From: GCA-2709075 sp964492555
Lineage (GTDB): Bacteria; Pseudomonadota; Alphaproteobacteria; MPNO01; UBA2964
Reading direction: 5' to 3'
Assembly: GCA_964492555.1 (NCBI GenBank)
Contig: CAZBKQ010000005.1
Span: forward strand, 55,329 to 119,328
Length of the DNA stretch: 64,000 nt
Positions 40,976 to 49,448 of the stretch are shown here, one piece after another. The notes below the pieces were generated by a model, which saw only the letters and a list, made by a program, of their open reading frames with translations, made no database searches and was not told the origin of the DNA. The translations under genes were made by a program, and so were the position numbers. Every line of letters starts with the position of its first letter. Position 1 is the first letter of the stretch.

Positions 40976-42216
40976 GTAACAAAATTGAAACACCGGTGCC
41001 GTTCGATGTGGACGCCATCCGCGCTGATTTTCCGATCCTGTCCCAGGAAGTGTACGGCAAGAAGCTGGTCTATCTGGATAACGGGGCCAGCGCGCAAAAG
41101 CCGCGGCAGGTCATCGACAATATTTCTGAGACCTATGAGATCCGCTACGCCAATGTGCATCGCGGTGTCCATTACATGAGCCAGACCGCGACCGACGCGA
41201 TGGAGGCGGCGCGCGAAAAGGTCCGCGCCTTTATCAATGCCGGATCGGAGCGTGAGGTGATTTATGTGCGCGGCGCGACCGAAGGCATCAATCTGGTCGC
41301 GGCGAGCTGGGGGCGGGCCAATCTCTCCGCCGGCGATGAGATTATCCTGTCGGAGATGGAGCATCACTCCAACATCGTGCCGTGGCAGTTGATTGCCCAG
41401 CAAACCGGCGCGGTCATCAAGGTTATTCCCATCACCGATGCGGGTGAGCTGGAGATGGAGGTCTTCAAGGGGCTGCTGTCCGACAAGACGAAGATGGTGG
41501 CGATTACCCATGTGTCGAACGCGCTGGGAACCGTGGTGCCGCTTGCCGATATTATCTCTATGAGCCATGCGGCGGGCGCGCTCGTGCTGGTCGACGGCTG
41601 CCAGGCGGTGCCGCATCTCGCTATCGATATGCAGGCGTTGGACGCCGATTTCTATGTTTTTTCGGGGCATAAGCTCTATGGACCGAGCGGTATTGGCGTT
41701 CTCTACGGCAAGGAAGCGCTGCTCGACGCCATGCCGCCCTATCAGGGCGGCGGGGAGATGATCGACACGGTCACGTTCGAGGGCTCCACCTGGGCCGATC
41801 TGCCCTTCAAGTTCGAGGCCGGTACGCCCAATATCGCGGACGCGATCGGGTTGGGGGCGGCGGTGGATTATGTGTCCGCCATCGGGTTCGAGGCGATCGG
41901 CGCGCATGAGAACGCGTTGCTGGCCTACGCCACCGAAAAGCTACGCGCGATCAATTCCATCCGTATCATCGGCGAGGCGCCTGAAAAGGCGGCGATCCTG
42001 TCTTTCCTGATGGATGGGGTGCATCCGCACGATATCGGCACCATTCTGGATCGCGAAGGGGTTGCGGTGAGGACCGGGCACCATTGCGCGCAGCCTGTGA
42101 TGGACCGCTATGACGTCGCCGCGACGGTCAGGGCATCCTTTGCCATGTACAACACGTTCGAGGAAGTCGACGCCCTGGCGGCATCGCTTTCCAAGGTGCA
42201 GGAGATTTTCAGCTGA
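40972..42216 (+). CDS. sufS: Cysteine desulfurase SufS
   Basis: A 414-residue group II cysteine desulfurase using PLP. K234 in FSGHKLYGPSG forms the internal aldimine; H in EMEHHSNIVPW near residue 127 stacks on PLP; C372 in RTGHHCAQPVM carries the persulfide. It takes sulfur from cysteine and passes it to the acceptor SufU encoded next. The first codon overlaps the sufD stop (ATGA), and its TGA overlaps the sufU ATG (TGATG). Length is typical. Confidence 0.97.
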   Translation: MSNKIETPVPFDVDAIRADFPILSQEVYGKKLVYLDNGASAQKPRQVIDNISETYEIRYANVHRGVHYMSQTATDAMEAAREKVRAFINAGSEREVIYVRGATEGINLVAASWGRANLSAGDEIILSEMEHHSNIVPWQLIAQQTGAVIKVIPITDAGELEMEVFKGLLSDKTKMVAITHVSNALGTVVPLADIISMSHAAGALVLVDGCQAVPHLAIDMQALDADFYVFSGHKLYGPSGIGVLYGKEALLDAMPPYQGGGEMIDTVTFEGSTWADLPFKFEAGTPNIADAIGLGAAVDYVSAIGFEAIGAHENALLAYATEKLRAINSIRIIGEAPEKAAILSFLMDGVHPHDIGTILDREGVAVRTGHHCAQPVMDRYDVAATVRASFAMYNTFEEVDALAASLSKVQEIFS

Positions 42217-42665
42217 TGGCCGGCGATCTCTCCGACCTTTATCAGGATTTGATCCTCGATCATTCCAAGAACCCGCGGAATGCCGGGCCGCTGGACGGGG
42301 CGACACATCAGGCGCGGGGCAATAACCCGCTTTGCGGCGACCGGATCACGGTCTACCTGACGCTGGACGGCGACCAGATCGCCGACGTGAAGTTCGAGGC
42401 GCGCGGCTGCGCGATCTCGGTCGCTTCCGCTTCGATGATGAGCGAAATGATCAAGGGCAAGACCGTGGAAGAGGCGACCGCATTGTTTGAGAAATTTCAT
42501 GCGCTGGTTACCGGCGGAACGAGCGGGGAGGGCGACGGTCTTGAAGAGCTCGAATCCCTTGCCGGGGTGCGGGATTTTCCGACCCGGATCAAATGCGCGA
42601 CGCTGTCCTGGCATGCGATGCAACAGGCGCTGCGGGGTGCCGGCGAAGAAGTGAGAACGGAATAG
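42216..42665 (+). CDS. sufU: Zinc-dependent sulfurtransferase SufU
   Basis: A 149-residue IscU-like protein. The zinc ligands C40, D42, C65 and C127 match those known for SufU of Firmicutes, with insertion of about 18 residues between C65 and C127 relative to IscU (GTSGEGDGLEELES region). SufU accepts persulfide from SufS and replaces SufE. No sufE is seen in the operon, which is consistent. Coupled to sufS through TGATG. Confidence 0.94.
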   Translation: MAGDLSDLYQDLILDHSKNPRNAGPLDGATHQARGNNPLCGDRITVYLTLDGDQIADVKFEARGCAISVASASMMSEMIKGKTVEEATALFEKFHALVTGGTSGEGDGLEELESLAGVRDFPTRIKCATLSWHAMQQALRGAGEEVRTE

Positions 42666-42677
42666 GGTTCGAGAGAG

Positions 42678-43085
42678 ATGGTAAGTGAACCGGAAAATGC
42701 CGTGACACGGGAAGATGAAGCGGTTGAGACCGCGCCCGTAGAGGTCGACGCGAGCGTTGGCCCGTCGCCCGATATGGAACGTGCCCAGCTCGAAGGCAGG
42801 GTCATTGAGGCGCTATGCGAGATATTCGATCCGGAAATTCCGGTGAATATCTATGAACTTGGGCTGATTTACGATGTCGATATCACCGGCATGAATGAGG
42901 TGCGTATCCAGATGACGCTGACCTCGCCCCATTGCCCCGTGGCCGAGTCGCTCCCAATTGAGGTGGAGACGAAGACAAAGGCGGTCGATGGCGTGACCGA
43001 TGTCGCGATCGATCTGGTGTGGGAACCGCCCTGGACGCCGGACCGGATGTCGGAAGCCGCAAAGCTCGAACTTGGATTTATGTAA
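42678..43085 (+). CDS. sufT: SufT / MIP18-domain Fe-S assembly protein
   Basis: A 135-residue protein with an acidic, low-complexity N-terminal tail of about 30 residues and a MIP18/DUF59 domain. Core motifs are DPEIPVNIYELGLIYDVDI near residue 53 and MTLTSPHCPVAESLP near 83 with the conserved cysteine, ending in the family pattern VWEPPWTPDRMSEAAKLELG. SufT proteins help in Fe-S maturation, mainly under high demand. It follows sufU by 12 bp. Confidence 0.93.
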   Translation: MVSEPENAVTREDEAVETAPVEVDASVGPSPDMERAQLEGRVIEALCEIFDPEIPVNIYELGLIYDVDITGMNEVRIQMTLTSPHCPVAESLPIEVETKTKAVDGVTDVAIDLVWEPPWTPDRMSEAAKLELGFM

Positions 43086-43118
43086 GATATCAGGAATATA
43101 AATTAAATGTCTGATATT
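43086..43118 (+). promoter_or_regulatory. AT-rich inverted repeat at the sufA start
   Basis: ATATCAG at 43087-43093 and CTGATAT at 43111-43117 are exact reverse complements with 17 bases between, containing the sufA ATG at 43107. The only plausible Shine-Dalgarno (CAGGAA) overlaps the left arm. A weak stem could modulate sufA translation. The next 40 bases of sufA are strikingly AT-rich for this genome. Confidence 0.35.
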
Positions 43119-43457
43119 AAAGAAAAAATATCATTTATAACTGTTACCGAAAATGCGGTGGCACAGCTTAAGAAACTGAAGGCCCAGCACAATCCCGATG
43201 CCGCCGGTATCCGTCTGGGCGTACGTGAAGGCGGCTGTAACGGGATGGCCTATTCGATGGATTTCGCGGACGAGGTCGGCCCCGGTGACGAGGTCATGGA
43301 GCTCGACGGGGTCAGCATCCTGATCGACCCGATGTCGACCATGTATTTGGTCGGTACGGAGATGGATTTTGTCGAGGAAAAGCTCGGAGCGACCTTTGTC
43401 TTCCGTAATCCCAACGAAACCGGCCGCTGCGGCTGCGGCGAAAGCTTCAGCGTCTGA
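43107..43457 (+). CDS. sufA: A-type Fe-S carrier SufA/IscA
   Basis: A 116-residue HesB/IscA-family carrier. Three cysteines hold the cluster: C44 in GGCNGMAYS, and C108 and C110 in GRCGCGESFSV. It receives Fe-S clusters from the SufBCD scaffold and delivers them to apo-proteins. The ATG at 43107 lies in an AT-rich stretch 21 bp after sufT. The first 15 codons use A/T-ending codons unlike the rest of the operon, probably to keep the start unstructured. Confidence 0.94.
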   Translation: MSDIKEKISFITVTENAVAQLKKLKAQHNPDAAGIRLGVREGGCNGMAYSMDFADEVGPGDEVMELDGVSILIDPMSTMYLVGTEMDFVEEKLGATFVFRNPNETGRCGCGESFSV

Positions 43458-43466
43458 CCCGTTCTC

Positions 43467-44075
43467 ATGGCGAAAATCTATTCCATTGACGGCGTCCGGC
43501 CGGTCGTCGACCCGTCCGCCTTTGTCCATCCGGACGCGGTACTGATCGGCGATGTGGTGGTCGGGGAGAATTGCTATGTCGGGCCGAATGCGAGCCTGCG
43601 CGGCGATATGGGGCAGATATTGCTCAGGCGCGGTTCAAACATGCAGGATAACTGCATCGCCCATACTTTCGCCGGCGGAGAGATGGTGCTGGAGGAAGAC
43701 GCCAATATCGGTCACGGCGCCATTCTGCATGGCTGTCATGTCGGGAAATGCGCGCTGATCGGTATGAACGCGGTTTTGATGGATGGCGCGGTGATCGGCG
43801 ATTACGCCTTTGTCGGCGCGTTGGCCTTCGTGAAAGCCGGTTTTGAGGTGCCCGCGCGGACCGTGGCGGGCGGTATTCCGGCAAAAATCCTGCGCGAGCT
43901 GAAGGATGAGGAGATCGCCTGGAAACAGGCGGGCGATCAGGATTATCAGCAGATTATCCGCCGCAGCCATGAAAACCTGACTCGGGTTGAGCCGGAAACC
44001 GATCTTTCCGCCGTTTCGGGGCCTCGGATTAAATATGACGGGGTGCCGCCGCTCTTCAAGGCGCGGCAGGGCTGA
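43467..44075 (+). CDS. Gamma-carbonic-anhydrase-like hexapeptide-repeat protein
   Basis: A 202-residue left-handed beta-helix protein. Imperfect hexapeptide repeats run from about residue 15 to 125 and a C-terminal helix follows. The three zinc histidines of gamma-class carbonic anhydrases are present as H66, H83 and H88 (NCIAHTF and IGHGAILHGC). It is close to the PaaY/YrdA group, whose members are carbonic anhydrases or thioesterases. It starts nine bases after sufA, so it is the last gene of the suf transcript. Metal supply from SUF is not required, so co-transcription may be incidental. Confidence 0.9.
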   Translation: MAKIYSIDGVRPVVDPSAFVHPDAVLIGDVVVGENCYVGPNASLRGDMGQILLRRGSNMQDNCIAHTFAGGEMVLEEDANIGHGAILHGCHVGKCALIGMNAVLMDGAVIGDYAFVGALAFVKAGFEVPARTVAGGIPAKILRELKDEEIAWKQAGDQDYQQIIRRSHENLTRVEPETDLSAVSGPRIKYDGVPPLFKARQG

Positions 44076-44134
44076 AATTTCCTTATGCGTCGGGTGGCGC
44101 GCCGGATTGGTCCGGTCATTGATTTCCCGACCCC

Positions 44135-44223
44135 TGTGATCCCGGACAAGCACAGCGCGATCCGGGAACCAGAGTTTTGGTTTTTACTATTTTCTGGACC
44201 CCGGCTCGGAGGCCGGGGTGACA
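44135..44223 (+). repeat. Extragenic CCGGG repeat, copy B
   Basis: An 89-base element reading TGTGATCCCGGACAAGCACA at its start, then GCGCGATCCGGGAACCAG, an AT-rich spacer and TCTGGACCCCGG to GGCCGGGGTGACA. It is the inverted counterpart of copy A at 22393-22480. The two dyads CCCGGA/TCCGGG and CCCCGG/CCGGGG can each fold. It too sits between convergent genes, so a termination or mRNA-end role is suggested. Confidence 0.8.
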
Positions 44224-44285
44224 TCAGGTGTGAAACCGCCCTCTTCCAATGTTGTATTTTGTAGAAGGCGCGGCAGGGCCAGGGA

Positions 44286-44528
44286 TCAGCTGAATGCCTT
44301 GAACCCGATGAGGGTGAAGGTGTCCTTAACGCCCGACAGCGTTTGCAGGTTTTCGGTCACGAAATGACCAATATCGGACTCATCCGCCAGATAGCATTTC
44401 ATCAGCAGGTCATGTTCGCCGGAGACTGAATGCACCTCGGATACCTGTTCGATGGTTTCCACCGCGTCGGCGGCCACGTCATAGGCCTTTCCCAGGTCGC
44501 ATTTCACGAAAACGAAAATCGTCTGCAT
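44286..44528 (-). CDS. Stand-alone AsnC/Lrp ligand-binding (RAM) domain protein
   Basis: An 80-residue protein that is just the ligand-sensing half of Lrp/AsnC regulators: a beta strand QTIFVFVKCDLG, helix, then VSEVHSVSGEHDLLMKCYLADE and the family end LSGVKDTFTLIGFKAF. No helix-turn-helix is present or encoded in frame upstream, so it cannot bind DNA alone. Such single-domain proteins form ring-shaped dimers or decamers that bind amino acids. It lies 14 bp downstream of the helicase gene on the same strand. Function unknown. Confidence 0.88.
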   Translation of the reverse strand: MQTIFVFVKCDLGKAYDVAADAVETIEQVSEVHSVSGEHDLLMKCYLADESDIGHFVTENLQTLSGVKDTFTLIGFKAFS

Positions 44529-44542
44529 TTATCGTCTCCCGT

Positions 44543-45925
44543 TCAGTCGGCCGTTCCGGTACGCGCCGGTTTCAGCAGGAATGCGGGGGTATGATCGCCC
44601 ATCCCGATAACCGGTTCTTTGCGCGGCTTATTCGTTTTTTCAGGCTTTCCGGTTTCTTCGGGCTTCTCGGATTTCTCAGGCCTCTCGGGTTTTTCGTTCT
44701 TCGCCGCCTTCTTCTCGCGGGGTTTTTCGTCGCGTGGCTTCCTGGAACGCCCGCCCCGACCACGCTTATTTTCGCGCGGGGAGTCCATATCGGCCTCGTC
44801 CAGGCCCTCGATCTCGATCCTGTCGATCTCGCGGCCGATAAAATGATGTACCGCATCGAGATATTTGGAGTCATCCGGCGTCGCGATGGTCAATGCACGT
44901 CCGTCACGTCCGGCCCGGCCGGTGCGACCGATGCGGTGGACGTAATCCTCCGCATGGTTGGGCACATCGAAATTGAAGACGTGGCTGACCTTCGGAATAT
45001 CGAGCCCGCGCGCGGCGACATCACTGGCGACCAGCAATTGCACGTCACCCGCCTTGAATTTTTCCAGCGTTTCCAGCCGCGCCGGCTGGGACATGTCGCC
45101 ATGGAGCGCGGCGGCGCTGAATTCGTGCTTGCGCAGGGATTTCGACAGGGTATCGACGTCGCGCTTGCGGTTGCAGAAGATAATCGCGTTATCGACCTTT
45201 TCGCTGCGGATCATGAGGCGGAGCGCCTCGCGCTTGACCCAGGGGGTGGAATCGACCACCGCAAGGAATTGCTTCACGGTTTCCGCCGTCGTGGTGGAGG
45301 GCGAGACCGTAATTTCCTTCGGGTTCATCAGGAATTTGTCCGCCAGCTTGCGGATTTCCGGCGGCATGGTGGCGGAGAAAAACAGCGTCATCCGCATGGG
45401 CGAAAGCAGCGAGACGATTTTCTCGACATCCGGGATGAAGCCCATATCCATCATGCGGTCGGCTTCGTCGATTACCAGAATCTTGATGTCGTTGAGCAAT
45501 AGCCCGCCGCGCTCGAAGTGATCGAGCAGCCGGCCCGGTGTGGCGATCAGCACATCGACCCCGCGATCCAGCTTGGAAAGCTGGTCGTCGAACGACACGC
45601 CGCCGATCAGCAGCGCCATCGAAAGCTTGTGGTATTTGCCGTAAACCTCGAAATTTTCGGCGATCTGGGTAGCCAGCTCACGCGTCGGCGTCAGGATCAG
45701 GGAACGCGGCATCCGGGCTTTCGCGCGGCCCGACGCCAGAATATCGATCATCGGCAGGGTAAAGGACGCCGTCTTGCCGGTGCCGGTCTGGGCGCAACCC
45801 AGTACATCGCGGCCCATAAGGACAAAGGGGATAGCTTGTTCCTGAATCGGGGTCGGTTCGGTATATCCGGCTTCCGATACGGCTTTCAGCACTTCCGAGC
45901 TCAGCCCGAGATCGTCAAAGGTCAT
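44543..45925 (-). CDS. DEAD-box RNA helicase, RhlE-like
   Basis: A 460-residue ATP-dependent RNA helicase. The Q motif is YTEPTPIQEQAIP at 21-33, motif I AQTGTGKT at 45-52, motif II DEAD near 150, motif III SAT near 182 and motif VI HRIGRTGRAGRDG near 335. After about residue 385 the tail is basic and acidic low-complexity sequence with repeated EKPE/RPEK elements, about 75 residues, probably an RNA-binding extension. It acts on rRNA or mRNA structures, often in cold adaptation. Whether it is RhlE or another member cannot be fixed from motifs alone. Confidence 0.93.
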   Translation of the reverse strand: MTFDDLGLSSEVLKAVSEAGYTEPTPIQEQAIPFVLMGRDVLGCAQTGTGKTASFTLPMIDILASGRAKARMPRSLILTPTRELATQIAENFEVYGKYHKLSMALLIGGVSFDDQLSKLDRGVDVLIATPGRLLDHFERGGLLLNDIKILVIDEADRMMDMGFIPDVEKIVSLLSPMRMTLFFSATMPPEIRKLADKFLMNPKEITVSPSTTTAETVKQFLAVVDSTPWVKREALRLMIRSEKVDNAIIFCNRKRDVDTLSKSLRKHEFSAAALHGDMSQPARLETLEKFKAGDVQLLVASDVAARGLDIPKVSHVFNFDVPNHAEDYVHRIGRTGRAGRDGRALTIATPDDSKYLDAVHHFIGREIDRIEIEGLDEADMDSPRENKRGRGGRSRKPRDEKPREKKAAKNEKPERPEKSEKPEETGKPEKTNKPRKEPVIGMGDHTPAFLLKPARTGTAD

Positions 45926-46063
45926 TAAGGTCTATTTGCTGATTTCGCGAATTCGCGGCCCCTATGTGCGGTTTCTTGAAGCAAAAGTCAATCGATACTG
46001 TACGGCTTGCCGAAATTCGCGATTTGCCGGAAAATCCTGATGATTAATATTCAGGTTGAAGAG

Positions 46064-46909
46064 ATGCCAAAATTTCTGACAGACGCGCAGGTCAAGCAAT
46101 ATCACGAGGAGGGATTTGTCTCTCCGGTCCGGGTGATGAGCGAGGACGAGGCGCTTGGCCTCCGCAAGAAGATCGAGGATTTCGAGGCGGAGCAGGGAGA
46201 GCAAATGTACGGGACGCAGCGCACCAAATGCAGCCTGCGCTTTCCCTTTGTCTATGAACTGGCGACACGGCAGAACATCCTGGACGCTGCCGAGGATCTG
46301 CTCGGGCCCGATATTCTGATGTATCAGTGCGCCATGTGGTTCAAGGAGCCGGAAAGCGGGTCCTATGTCTCCTGGCACCAGGACAGCAGCTATTACGGGA
46401 TGGATCCGCTGGCGCTGGTTTCAGCCTGGGTGGCGCTGTCGCCCGCGACCGCAGACTCCGGCTGCATGCAGGTCATCCCGGGGTCTCACAAGGGCGGGCA
46501 GTACCCGGTTGAATATACCGAGGTGAAACCGGAGAACCTGCTCGCCTCCGGCCAGAACACGCTCTATGAGTTTGATGAGAACGACGCCGTGCTGATGCCG
46601 TTGCAGCGAGGAGAGATGTCTTTGCATCATGTCGCGCTGGTCCATTCGTCGCGTCCCAATCACAGCAACGACCGGCGCATGGGGATCGCCATCGGTTATC
46701 TGCCTACCAATGTTCGTCAGACCACAAACCTGAAGTCCAGCGCCATGTTGATGCGGGGCGAGGATCGTTTCGGAAATTTCCCGTTGGATGAGAAACCGCC
46801 GGTGGGTCCGACGGATTCAGAAACCGTGGAACGGCACGAACATGCGGTTTCGCTCTATCGCGAAAAGGCGATTGAGTGCGGCAACGATACCGCCTGGCGC
46901 TTGGGATAA
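46064..46909 (+). CDS. Phytanoyl-CoA dioxygenase (PhyH) family protein
   Basis: A 281-residue Fe(II)/2-oxoglutarate enzyme of the PhyH family. The HxD pair is H105-Q-D107 in SWHQDSSYYG; the distal ligand is H194 in ALVHSSRPNHS and the 2-oxoglutarate arginine is in NDRRMGIAIGY just after. I use the ATG at 46064 with TTGAAGAG upstream; an ATG at 46040 and a TTG at 46007 are in frame. Family members hydroxylate fatty acyl-CoAs, ectoine or other small molecules. No ectoine genes are here. It is convergent with parE, seven bases apart. Substrate unknown. Confidence 0.88.
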   Translation: MPKFLTDAQVKQYHEEGFVSPVRVMSEDEALGLRKKIEDFEAEQGEQMYGTQRTKCSLRFPFVYELATRQNILDAAEDLLGPDILMYQCAMWFKEPESGSYVSWHQDSSYYGMDPLALVSAWVALSPATADSGCMQVIPGSHKGGQYPVEYTEVKPENLLASGQNTLYEFDENDAVLMPLQRGEMSLHHVALVHSSRPNHSNDRRMGIAIGYLPTNVRQTTNLKSSAMLMRGEDRFGNFPLDEKPPVGPTDSETVERHEHAVSLYREKAIECGNDTAWRLG

Positions 46910-46916
46910 CCGGGCC

Positions 46917-48890
46917 CTAAAGGTCGAGCGCGTCCGCGACCTGGTGGGCGTTTTTCTGAATAAATGCGAGACGGCGTTCGGGTTTCCTGCCCATCAGATC
47001 GTCGATCAGCGCAACCATAGACTTGTATTCCTTGGCGTGGGCTTCGGCATCCGGTACCGTCACGCGCAACAACACACGTTTCGCCGGCGCCATCGTGGTT
47101 TCCTTGAGCTGCGCGGCCGGCATTTCGCCGAGCCCCTTGAAGCGGCTGATTTCCACCCGGCCGCGCCCGGTGAAGTCGGTTTCCAGCAACCGGTCCTTTT
47201 CCGCATCATCCATCGCATAGGCTGTCTTTGACCCTTGCGCCAGCCGGTATAGCGGCGGCAAAGCGAGGTAAAGATGGCCGCTTTCGACGAGGCCCTGCAT
47301 TTCGCGCCAGAAAAACGTCATCAGCAACGAGGCGATGTGGGCGCCGTCCACATCGGCATCTGTCATGATGATGACTTTTTCATAGCGCAGCTTTTCGGCA
47401 TCGAAAGCGGTTCCGATGCCGCAGCCGAGCGCCTGGATCAGATCGTTGAGCTCCTGATTGGCGCGCATCTTTTCCGCCGTGGCGCTGGCGACGTTGAGAA
47501 TTTTGCCGCGCAGCGGCAGCACCGCCTGTGTCGCGCGGTCGCGGGCCTGTTTGGCGGATCCGCCGGCGGAATCGCCCTCAACCAGGAACAGCTCGGTGCC
47601 GTCCGATGAATTATTCGTGCAATCGGCCAGCTTGCCCGGCAGACGCAGCTTGCGTGTCGCCGATTTGCGGGCGGTTTCCTTTGCCTGGCGGCGTCGCAGC
47701 CGGTCCTCGGCGCGTTCCAGGATCGATTCAAGAAGCGCCGTCGCGGCCTTCGGATCATCTGTCAGGAAGTGATCGAAATGATCCTTTATCACCGCCTCGA
47801 CATAGCGGGTGACGCCGCTGGTGGTCAGCTTCTCTTTTGTCTGGCCCTGGAATTCCGGATTGGGCACGAATGCGGACAGGACACCCCAGGCGCCGCCGAC
47901 CACATCATCCGCCGTGATTATGGAGGCGCGCTTGTTGCCGGTAAGCTCGGCATAGGCGCGTAGCCCCTTGACCAGCGCGTTGCGCAGCCCGGCTTCATGG
48001 GTGCCGCCTTCGGGCGTGGGCACCGTATTGCAGTAGGAGACGACCGAGCCGTCGCCGTCCGCGACCCAGGTGACCGCCCATTCGACCTTGCCGCCCTTGC
48101 CGTTCAGCCCGCCTTCGCCGCAAAAGGGTTTGGGGGAAACGGTCGCGCGCTCTTCCAGACGGTGATCGAGATATTCGGCGAGCCCGCCCGGAAAATGCAG
48201 GGTGGTGGATTGCGGAACATCGGATTTTTCGTCGAGCAGAGAGGCATCGCATTTCCAGCGGATTTGCACGCCCTTGAACAGATAGGCTTTGGACCGTGCC
48301 ATGCGGTAGAGCTGCGCCGGCCGGAATTTTGATTTGGAGCCGAAAATATCGGCGTCGGGATGAAAGGTAACCGATGTGCCGTTCTTGATCTTTGCCGCAC
48401 CCGATTCCTTCAGCTTGCCCTTGGGTTTACCGCGCGAATAGCCCTGCACCCATTTCTTCTTGTCGCGGATAACTTCAACCGTCAGCACGTCCGACAGCGC
48501 GTTGACCACCGACAACCCGACGCCATGCAGCCCGCCCGACGTGTCATAGACCTTGTTGTCGAATTTGCCGCCGGAGTGCAGCGTGGTCATAACGACTTCC
48601 AGCGCGGATTTATTCTTGAATTTGGGATGCGGATCGATCGGGATACCGCGCCCGTTATCGCGAATGGCCACCGAACCGTCCGCCGTCAATTCGAACTCGA
48701 TCCAGCTGGCATGCCCGGCGACGGCTTCGTCCATCGCATTATCCAGCAATTCCGCCGCAAGATGATGCATGGCGCGCTCATCTGACCCGCCGATATACAT
48801 CGCGGGGCGGCGGCGGACAGGCTCCAGCCCCTCCAGCACTTCGATGTCGCGGGCCGAATAGCTGCTTTTCTTTCGCGCGGGAGAAGCCAT
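46917..48890 (-). CDS. parE: DNA topoisomerase IV subunit B
   Basis: A 657-residue type IIA topoisomerase ATPase subunit. GHKL motifs: catalytic E47 and Mg-binding N51 in AELLDNAMDEA, DNGRGIPID near 77, and GGLHGVGLSVVNALS near 119. The TOPRIM domain carries EGDSAGGSAKQARDR near 430 and DADVDGAHIASLLMTFFW near 510. The absence of the GyrB-specific insertion, and the C-terminal GRKPERRLAFIQKNA, favour ParE over GyrB. With ParC it decatenates daughter chromosomes. It is transcribed alone; the thioesterase gene is divergent. Confidence 0.94.
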   Translation of the reverse strand: MASPARKKSSYSARDIEVLEGLEPVRRRPAMYIGGSDERAMHHLAAELLDNAMDEAVAGHASWIEFELTADGSVAIRDNGRGIPIDPHPKFKNKSALEVVMTTLHSGGKFDNKVYDTSGGLHGVGLSVVNALSDVLTVEVIRDKKKWVQGYSRGKPKGKLKESGAAKIKNGTSVTFHPDADIFGSKSKFRPAQLYRMARSKAYLFKGVQIRWKCDASLLDEKSDVPQSTTLHFPGGLAEYLDHRLEERATVSPKPFCGEGGLNGKGGKVEWAVTWVADGDGSVVSYCNTVPTPEGGTHEAGLRNALVKGLRAYAELTGNKRASIITADDVVGGAWGVLSAFVPNPEFQGQTKEKLTTSGVTRYVEAVIKDHFDHFLTDDPKAATALLESILERAEDRLRRRQAKETARKSATRKLRLPGKLADCTNNSSDGTELFLVEGDSAGGSAKQARDRATQAVLPLRGKILNVASATAEKMRANQELNDLIQALGCGIGTAFDAEKLRYEKVIIMTDADVDGAHIASLLMTFFWREMQGLVESGHLYLALPPLYRLAQGSKTAYAMDDAEKDRLLETDFTGRGRVEISRFKGLGEMPAAQLKETTMAPAKRVLLRVTVPDAEAHAKEYKSMVALIDDLMGRKPERRLAFIQKNAHQVADALDL

Positions 48891-48990
48891 TTAAATCAAC
48901 AATCTGCTTGTCAAAAAAGCGCTGGAACGTGCTGGATTGCGCTACTGCGCAGAAGCTAAATTATATCGCCATAAACCGGGAATCAGAAAC

Positions 48991-49383
48991 ATGTCCGATA
49001 CTTCGCAAGAAACCACGAGCCGCATCCCCTCCATCCGGATGCTTGCCATGCCGGCCGATACCAACCCCAGTGGCGATATTTTCGGCGGCTGGCTGATGTC
49101 CCTGATGGACATCGCGGGCGCGAATGTCGCCTTTCAGCGGGCGCATGGGCGCATCGCGACTGTCGCGGTGGATAAGATCGAATTTCACCGGCCTGTTTCG
49201 GTCGGCGATGTGGTGAGCTGCTATGCCGATATCACCCGCGTCGGGAAGACATCGCTGACGACCAAGGTCGAGGTCTATGTCGGTCATCGACAAGGCGGGG
49301 AAAACGAGATCAAGGTGACGGAAGGCGAATTCACCTATGTCGCTCTCGACGCGGCCGGCAACAAACGTTCCGTCGATCCTTGA
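48991..49383 (+). CDS. Acyl-CoA thioesterase, YciA-like hotdog protein
   Basis: A 130-residue hotdog-fold thioesterase. ADTNPSGDIFGGWLMSLMDIAGA near residue 22 contains the family N, D and G residues, and VAVDKIEFHRPVSVGDVVSCYADI near 60 is the second strand block. It hydrolyses acyl-CoAs in the cytoplasm, with broad specificity in the YciA group. The ATG at 48991 is favoured over a frame opening 18 codons earlier, which has no support. It converges on glnA, with a shared terminator between. Confidence 0.92.
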   Translation: MSDTSQETTSRIPSIRMLAMPADTNPSGDIFGGWLMSLMDIAGANVAFQRAHGRIATVAVDKIEFHRPVSVGDVVSCYADITRVGKTSLTTKVEVYVGHRQGGENEIKVTEGEFTYVALDAAGNKRSVDP

Positions 49384-49392
49384 GCTGAAAAG

Positions 49393-49425
49393 AAAAACCC
49401 CTGCCGCGCCGAAGCGGGGCAGGGG
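49393..49425 (-). terminator. Terminator of glnB-glnA
   Basis: Read on the minus strand, CCCCTGCC (49425-49418) pairs with GGCAGGGG (49405-49398), with an inner CCGC/GCGG alternative pairing, followed directly by TTTTTCTTTT. This is a strong intrinsic terminator 23 bases after the glnA stop. On the plus strand the T-run is poor, so it may only partly serve the thioesterase gene. Confidence 0.85.
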
Positions 49426-49448
49426 GTGTTTCCGTCACGCGATGATGG

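Noticed and set aside
44591..45502. A 303-codon frame antisense to the DEAD-box helicase
   Set aside because: Shadow frame with no independent start signal or protein motif; the helicase motifs are on the minus strand.
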